Positions 1-7,500 of a DNA stretch of 10,565 bases are shown in pieces. Every line of letters starts with the position of its first letter. Within the stretch, counting starts at the first letter, position 1. Source of the DNA: Saccoglossus kowalevskii (taxonomy: Eukaryota > Hemichordata > Enteropneusta > Harrimaniidae); assembly GCF_000003605.2 (NCBI RefSeq), contig NW_003124901.1, positions 369,335 to 379,899 on the forward strand, read 5' to 3'. Below the pieces are notes generated by a model, which searched no databases, had not been told where the DNA came from, and was given only the letters and a program-made list of their open reading frames with translations. Made by a program: the position numbers and the translations under genes.

Positions 1-985
1 TTTTTGTATGTTTCGATGCCCAAACTAAGCCCACTTGTGACACAAATCTGCAGCAATAAATTCAGTATGGGGGAAATGGACATGAACTGTGACTGAACTC
101 CTACCTCCTGATTCAGATCTCAAGGTGTCCTACATTTTTAACAACACAGAAGAAATCTTCTTCGTCTTGGGGCAGCCGAGGTTTGTCAACTGTTTTATGT
201 TTATACTCTTGAGAGTCCCATCAATGCGACATAACCCATCCCTTCATAATTTCGAGTGGTATGATTCCTCATGGCTATGGTCATGGTGGTGTTGGCGACA
301 ATCATGTCCATGTTTTGGGGCATGTAGTCAAGCTTGGGGGCAGCACCTCCAATAAGCAATTTGCCCTGGCCACCACATAGAGAAATGGTGCTTATTAACA
401 ATGAACAGGTGAAGCATATTCACTAAAGCTGTCTTTTTGGGACAATGTGATGGGGTATTTATATACAGGTGGTAGTGCATCTTCTTACAGTGGCAAGGTG
501 CATTTGTAAGTTTGACCACTTTCACCCAGGTGTTCTTCATGGTGGACATATTTTTCCAGCATGTAACTGGGAAGGTCATTCTGGCCATGATTAAAGTAGG
601 CTTTATTTGTGTGTAGAATTGTATTCTACTTGTTGTTTGTGATGTCTGAGATTTTAATTGTCTATGTCAAATCAGGCATTGTAAGAGTACATAACACTGA
701 GTACATCTGCTCACAGTGGTGAGGCTCATTTGCAGAGTTGGGACTTAAAATCGTGTATTTCAGCTGTATATTTGCTTGTAGTTTCGATTTGCAACAGTGA
801 GGACTTCCTCTTAATCTGGGGACAGGGTAAGACACTCTAAGAAATGTTGGGATTTGATGATTGGTCCCGCATAGAAAAAACAGCAACTGTCCTTTAAAGC
901 AGTCACTGCACTCCCGGAGATTTGGGAAAAGTTGAGGCTCAGTTGACAACTAAAATTGCATTTGGGGTTTTGGTTTTGATGGTTC
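1..985. other. Upstream non-coding DNA, no gene recognised
   Basis: Open frames on the minus strand (201-401, 328-588, 662-949) carry Cys/His-rich text but match no family I know. They overlap each other in different frames and lack convincing splice sites. Short, loosely similar motifs of the form ACAGTGGyrAGG..CATTTG occur near 487 and 713. A decayed repeat is the likeliest explanation. Confidence 0.4.
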
Positions 986-1249
986 TACGTAAATCATAAT
1001 ACAAATAAATTCATAACCATTGTTTTGAGTGGGATTATTTGGAGACGAGGTATTTAATTATTCTGAATAAAAGGCATATTTTTTGCGGTCGTACTTAATC
1101 ATAATACAAATTATTTGGGTGGGATGTGAGTCATTGTCATTGTCATAATTACAAGACACACTTTTACTTTGTTTTTATTCTTATTATTTGTTATGTAAAT
1201 CACAATAAAAACTAATTCATAACCAGTGGTATGACAGGGGCGAGGTAGA
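986..1249. repeat. Imperfect tandem repeat, about 105-bp period, three copies
   Basis: Three direct copies begin near 986, 1092 and 1192. Copy 1 shows TACGTAAATCATAATACAAA, copy 2 shows ACTTAATCATAATACAAATT, and copy 3 shows TATGTAAATCACAATAAAAA. Copies 1 and 3 go on to share AATTCATAACCA and then GACGAGGTA or GCGAGGTA. Copy 2 lacks that middle part but has GGGTGGGATG, comparable to GAGTGGGATT in copy 1. The array codes for nothing visible. Confidence 0.7.
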
Positions 1250-2279
1250 AGAGGAGGAAATTAAGAGAGATGCTTTCCGAAGGAGTAAACGGGCGTGTAT
1301 TCATAGTTGTAGTACTGATTTTTAAAACGCTCAAAACGGTATTTTGTGTGATATTTTATTTTTATTATTCTCAGTGGATGCGAATTCACTGCGAAACACT
1401 TAAATAGTTAATACACAGAAAATGACATATATTGTTAATGCCACTTTCTATGTGTCAATAACCCTCCTGTATTTTAATAAAATAATGGTCTGGAATTCTG
1501 AATGAGTTGGACCATGTTTTACTCGTAAAAAAGCTTTCAAAATATTGATCTAGTTTCCCCCACTCCTCCTTTTTTTTATCTAACTAATGAGGATTTACTA
1601 TAATTGAGTGTTAAATTTGTTGCACTAGATCAATCACAAGTTTAAAGTCATTGTGAACATTGGAAAGATTTATTTATTAAATAGTCACGGTTTGACAATT
1701 TTTAAATAAAAGTGTCACATCATAATGCAATAAGGTTCTGTGCAACTAAATCACGGTGTGTAACAATTATATAATATGTATATACCTTATTAGGCCACCA
1801 TTGTCGGCTGACGTAGTCACTGCATAGGATAATAGAAGTGACAAAATGTACCCACCTCCTAATTTGATGGTTCGTTCCTGCCCAACAACGTCTTAAACCC
1901 ATACACCCCATTTAAGGCCAGCCAAACCCCCTAGCCCATTAGTGAATCAGCGACTATTGAACATTAACGTTCTCCTATTTAATAAAGCAAACTCTATATG
2001 GCAAACTAAATGTCCTTAAGTATAACATAGTTCTTTGATGTTGTAGTAATTTTAAAGTTTGTTCACTGCCAATAACTTCATCGCAAACTTCGCAGAATGA
2101 AATATTTGCCGCGCTAGGGAAGCGTATATCACCTGACCAGTGTTTTACATAGCGGGGCTTTCATTGAACTTGTTCCGTATATATTCTTCAGGTATAGTAC
2201 GCATTATCGTCACTAATAACTACACACATTATACGTTATGTTTCGATGTTATATTTAACAATATTAGTTATTACGTAAA
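1250..2279. other. AT-rich intergenic DNA
   Basis: No coding frame, RNA gene or complete mobile element is recognisable. A minus-strand open frame at 1720-1911 has no family features. The only item noted is one copy of a dispersed 26-bp motif at 2069-2094. Confidence 0.5.
2069..2094 (+). repeat. Dispersed 26-bp direct repeat, copy 1
   Basis: CCAATAACTTCATCGCAAAC plus the next six bases matches 3361-3386 at 22 of 26 positions by eye. The flanks do not align obviously. It could be a remnant of a repeat family or two relatives of a regulatory motif. Confidence 0.4.
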
Positions 2280-2760
2280 AATATTGAATGATTATTTGTG
2301 ATAATGCGCGATCTAACAAATTCCCGACTGTGTATGCATGGCGTTGGGGATTCCTTTGCAGCTAGCAACCCGTTCGGGGTTACAGCACGGTGCACATTTA
2401 CTGATCGGCACAGAAATAGTTACGTGAGCTGAATGTTGTGGATGAATAAACATAATCGGCGATCGTATTCGTGGTGGGGCGTTGATCTTCAAACACTAAA
2501 CACTCCCTGGATTAAGCTGACATTGGATTCGATCCAAAATATTTGATCGAGGGTCCTTGACTTTTCAAGACTCTGTGGTGTTGTATCACGGTCTGGGTCT
2601 GGGTCCGTGTTGTGCACCACGTAGTCAGACTACTGCAAGCTGAACGTATTACAGGACTAGAAATGGGTTGGGGTATAAACAGTAGGCACACGCGTGGACA
2701 CACCCGTTAAATCTGATACTTAAATCGTATGTCCAAAATAGAACGGACCATCGATTGTGA
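2280..2760 (+). promoter_or_regulatory. CpG-richer block with TATA-like box; candidate distal promoter
   Basis: This stretch has visibly more CpG dinucleotides than its surroundings, with many GATCG, TTCG and ACGT contexts. It includes GGGTATAAACAG (TATAAA at 2674-2679) followed by the palindrome CACGCGTG near 2689. It also has a small hairpin, AACCC-GTTCG-GGGTT (2367-2381), and a short GGTCTG duplication near 2590. It could be the promoter and first exon of the reductase, 1.7 kb upstream of the ATG, but no transcript evidence is available and it might serve another gene or none. Confidence 0.22.
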
Positions 2761-4390
2761 ATGTACGTGTATTGTTTTGTGTTACTAGTATGACGCTAAA
2801 ATAACAATGCTACCACGGAGCCTAACAAAACATGTATTGAATGTGGTTTTACAATTGTCACAAACTCAAATCGATCTGACATTATTAATAATGTTAAACC
2901 AGTTTTAATTCGTTACCTCGCTTGCCTGTGCACATACCAGGTGTGTGAAATACCTGTGTATCTGTGTACATGCAGTACTGTCAGTATAGACCAGAGTTAC
3001 TGGGAGACATTCAATATGTATCAGAAAGCAATTCTTTCAAAATAGTTTATTCACTCACATACACTGATATCAGTAAAATAATTGAACTTCATGGCATGGA
3101 GAGGTGTGCCTGCCCAGCCCAGCCAATCCAGTCATTTGGATTTGAAAGACTGGTTTCTAATAAAAACAGTTGGGTTTATAAATTTCTATAAATACATTTG
3201 TAAACATGTTGTCTTCAGTGTGAGTGCTACTGATAGTATATTACCATTAAATGTGTTTTATATTTTAAAATAAGTTTATTTTTTTTCACTATAAACAAAA
3301 AAACAATGTGAAATTTCCTTCAAAGCTAGAGCGATATATTCTATTCTGATTAGTCCTCTTCCAATAATTCCATCGCAAATATCGCACAACAAAAAACCTG
3401 TCTCTCTTTACACAAAAGAAATCTCTATCAAACTACTGTATAGTGTTCTGTGCCCTAGGCAGTACTGTTTATATACTCTCACAATTTCTTTTACAATTTA
3501 AACATTTTAACGAGAAGTTTACGCCAACAATTGCTATTGACATGGCCATTAAAGTGGCCCATTATTATTGTGACCGCCAGACAAAACCGGAAGGTATTGT
3601 GGTTATAAATGCTTTGTTTTGGAAGTATTTCTTATTTACTGTTCAGAACTTTAAAAACTTTCAAGTCTAGTTTGTACAGTTTTACAGTATGTTTATACGT
3701 TTAAGTCACAGAATTACAGCTTTATGGAACGTTGTGCTGAATATGATGCCTATGATAGTAAAGTTGGAAATATCTTTGATAACAAAATTCTAATGTCTAT
3801 TGTTGTACTCTTGACCCAAGGCTTTTAAAAGTAGTCAAAAGCCTATGAATTAATTACTTTGGCATTGTGTAATGTTATTATTTAGGTTTGAATTGTATCG
3901 CAGTTTACTACAAACTCTTTAATGGATAATATAATGTAAAAGTATGTCATCATTTGCATAAAGCAGCAATGTCGATTGTTGTTTTAATTAGTATTAAATT
4001 CAGTGAATTAATATTACAGATGTGATGTACATGTATGTAGAAAACAAAACTGACAGATAAGAAACATGCATGTTTTAGACAGTTTTCAACAAGAATAAAT
4101 GCGCTGCTTTGCCCTGAAGGGTGTAGTCACTAAATATCTAGACGAAAAATACCAAAAATTTCATTTCATAACTTTTTTGAGTAATTTTATGACCAATACA
4201 GCCTATGAAACAAAATATGGTCTAGTTTCATTGTGCAATATTCTATGTTCAATATACTGACTGGGAATTCAGTGTAGTCTTTAACAGCACTATGTACATA
4301 TACAGACTAAAATATGGTGTATTCTCAACATTTGGGAATTGTTTTATTTGAATTTATTATTTAATATCACACCTTGTATTTCTGCATTAT
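2761..4390. other. AT-rich intergenic or 5'-intron DNA
   Basis: Plus-strand open frames at 2964-3191, 3082-3273 and 3443-3670 have low-complexity AT-driven composition and no recognisable domain. A perfect 8-bp inverted repeat AGGCTTTT/AAAAGCCT with a 10-base loop lies at 3819-3844. Nothing else is supported. Confidence 0.45.
3361..3386 (+). repeat. Dispersed 26-bp direct repeat, copy 2
   Basis: CCAATAATTCCATCGCAAAT plus six further bases is the partner of the copy at 2069-2094, same orientation and 1292 bp apart. Confidence 0.4.
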
Positions 4391-4408
4391 GTTTATAGTT
4401 TATAAAGT
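4391..4408 (+). other. Possible 5'-UTR splice acceptor before the start codon
   Basis: The bases TGCATTATGTTTATAG end in an AG at 4397-4398, ten bases before the ATG, and have a weak pyrimidine context. If used, a non-coding first exon and the promoter would lie further upstream, as is common when the first coding exon is short. Equally, transcription could start locally, because no clear core promoter is visible next to the ATG. Confidence 0.3.
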
Positions 4409-4522
4409 ATGGAAAAGATTACCTTACCAGGAACAGAGCTGAGTGTATCCAGGGTGTGTATTGGATGCTGGCAGTTCAATTCCGGTGAAGATGATATGTC
4501 ATGGCCTCCACAAAAAGAAGAG
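4409..4522 (+). CDS. Aldo-keto reductase coding exon 1
   Basis: Codes for residues 1-38, beginning [20 protein letters not shown]. This is the first strand of the barrel, with the G-T-x-L-x-V-S-R and GCWQF pattern typical of the family N-terminus. The ATG has A at -3 and G at +4. An in-frame TAA two codons upstream (4403-4405) fixes it as the first possible start in this exon. The donor is GAG|GTTAGT at 4523 and the intron phase is 0. Confidence 0.88.
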
Positions 4523-7500
4523 GTTAGTTAGGGATTGTTACAAAAATACTGAACCAGTGTCATAAGTAAACAGTACTGTAAAGGGGATAAAGTAGTGGTG
4601 GTCGTTACCAACATTTTATGAATATACATTTTTATAAGTAAAAATGGTTGTTAGAATTGACCAATCCAGAAATCTTATTGTGACATCAACTTTAGCTCCA
4701 GTTAAAGGTCTTGATATAGCGGCATATACAACATGTGTACAATATATTGTTTGTTTACATGGAATTCAAACGCATGCTTCGCGGTGACTTCCTCTCGTTA
4801 ACTAGAACTAAAGTTGATTTATTAATTAATTACTAGTAATTAATTAATTAATTAATTAATTATTAATAAATTAGTTGAACATTTTGATTATGTGGGTGGT
4901 CGCAGTTGCTATATCACATGTGCACATCGTGTCTGTCCAATGCTTAGCCAATCACTATTGATTATTTGAATTTGAATGAAAGCTGATGATAATTTATAAA
5001 CAAAGCCCGGCTTTGTGCCCTTCACTGTAATGTACTAAGTACTAAGTTCAGTGAATTACTGTGTAGTACGATATATTTATTGCAAAAATGACAATCACCT
5101 TTTTTTATTCTCTGTTTAGACGAATGAATTTCATAAAACAAGCAATGCATGCTTAATTCATTTCTCTCCAAATATATAACATAACCTATTACCTGATGAT
5201 ATTATTATATACCATTCATATCGGATATCCATGGAGGTTTTCAACAGGCCATGTGTTATTGATATCTTGATTTTCTTCATCACAGACATCTAGAGCAATA
5301 GTTGACAAAGCCCTGGAACTCGGAGTTAATTTTTTTGATACAGCAGAGGTGAGTATTCCGGTGTGGTGAAAGTAATGTATAATTAAAGTCTCCTGCAAAC
5401 TGTTTTAAATATTCACCGCTAGCAATTTTTACGATATATTTATCTGATGATGTCCTGATGATTCACATGAAATGTTATGTACTTTACAACTTGTCAGTGG
5501 GGTGGGGATGGGGGGGATGTAACCTTCATGTCTGGCTTCCTCCATATGTGTGAGCTTTCATTGTATTGTGATTCTGAAAATCTTTCTAACGCCAAAAGTT
5601 TTCATAAAGAAATTTTAATACTGTATTTTTCTTATTTTATGAATTTCTTTATAATTATTTGCTTTGTTTATTTTCTTTAAATTTTCTTGATGACTATATT
5701 GGTGATGTGAATTTTTTGAAATAAAAAAACAATATTTCTGATTTTGAAGCAAACCTCTGCCTATACTTTTTTTCACTCAAATTTTGATCATTTCATAGTA
5801 TTACAATAAAATTATTCAGGAAAACCGAAAAATAAAGTGTTTCTGGTCAAAATGTACATGCCATATGGTTTCAAAAATGTGGTGGTAAGGTGATATTTTA
5901 TTTTTGGTAAATATTTAAAAAGGCACAAAATTTACAGATTTCGTCAATTTGTTAACGGGAGATACTCTGCAGTGGTGAAATAAGTGAAATCGACTTTTTT
6001 TGGAGGTACGCACAAAGATCAGAAACACAACTTTTTTTTCTGATGTACAGAACAATAATGTGGTATGATACAATAAATCCTTATAAAATTTGTGTTTATA
6101 GGCATATGGAAACCATTGTTCAGAAAAAGTTCTTGGTAAATGCCTTGGCAATAGGAGAAAAGATGCTGTCATAGCAACCAAATTTGGGAGTTATAGAAAT
6201 GGAAAGCCATGTTCCTATTCCCCTGAAGATATAGAAAAGGTATTTATTTATTTGTTTGTTTGCACTATCGCTACAAGTTCTTCATTCATTCAATTCATTT
6301 TTTAGTCCCCGTTCAGACACAGTCCGAAAACGGGGACTTGTGTTTTGACCTCCGTGCGTCCATCCGTCCATGTGTGTCTGTGCGTCCGCGTGTGTGTATC
6401 GGACCTGTATCTTAGAAATGCCCGGACCAATCACAATCAAACTTCACACATACATCATACATTATACAAATGTCAATCATTTAAATGTTAAACAATCATC
6501 ATAATCATATTCCTGACATGTTTATATTCCAGCTATATTACAAACAAAACTATATATCATAAATTCGCTAACTGACAGGGACTGTGCCATGCATGGCTTG
6601 TTTTTTCTGTTTCACAGGCACTTACAGAAAGTCTACGTTCTTTACAAACAGACTACATTGATCTTTATCAGGTAATTATCCCATTTTATATTTATCCCTC
6701 ATGATGCAAATCAAAAACTGAATAAGATGTATTAATACATCACATTCACCATGGATACCTGCAATAAATGGAAATAATTGGTGTCAGCTGGTGTGTTAAG
6801 ATTCAAGCCATGTACAAATTGTAGATACAAATAAATATATTCAAAGTGAAGAATTTCTTTTCTTTCAATTCTGAAATGGATCAGTATACAGGTTTTGACA
6901 TTAACACTAGATCACTATCCCAAATTTTTATGAGGACTCATTGAAATGATTTGAATAGTAATTCTGATGGCTGATAATTTTTTCTCATGAATTATTTTAT
7001 CACATTTTTGTCAACATCATAGCCAAATGGCTGACTGGCAGCCATTTTGTTTAACTATTTCAAGAAACCACATGTCTTACATGCCTGGATATATTTTACA
7101 CGTACATTACACATCAGATGTTATTACAGTTACTTAAAATAAAAATCACAGTAGTTGGTGTGTATGCTTGACATTGCATTCCTGCCTTGGCGATATCCAT
7201 AGTATTGGCTTTTGGTGTCAGTTTTTATGGTTTTTGCCGACACTGTTCAATGTTGTTCTCACTCACCAGAGATGAGAATATTTGTCTGATTCTACTTATT
7301 TTGTGAAACAGCTTTTGTTATCATTCAATGAGAAAACGCATAACAAGTATATAGCAGGCTGCTTCATTGTTTTTTAGAAGAAGTGACAACGGCTTTTATT
7401 AGCTCCGGTGTTGACTTTGTCAAGCGGAGCTTATCATATGAGTGATTGTCCGTTGGTGTTTGTGTCCACTTTTTACGGTTTCGACTTCTTCTTGAAAACC

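Noticed and set aside
201-588. Minus-strand open frames rich in His and Cys (for example APCHCKKMHYHL, NTPSHCPKK) that look like zinc-finger text.
   Set aside because: Spacing does not fit C2H2 or other finger classes, the two frames overlap, and no splice sites or start context support a gene. A decayed nucleotide repeat explains it as well.
662-949. 95-codon minus-strand open frame sharing the string GTNHQI with the frame at 1720-1911.
   Set aside because: The underlying DNA agrees at only about 15 of 20 bases around TTTGATGATTGG, with no extended alignment. No family is recognised.
2512-2703. tRNA-like B-box string GGATTCGATCC near 2525.
   Set aside because: No acceptor stem, A box or cloverleaf could be folded around it.
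3443-3670. 75-codon plus-strand open frame.
   Set aside because: Hydrophobic and aromatic AT-driven composition with no domain, no promoter and no splice signals.
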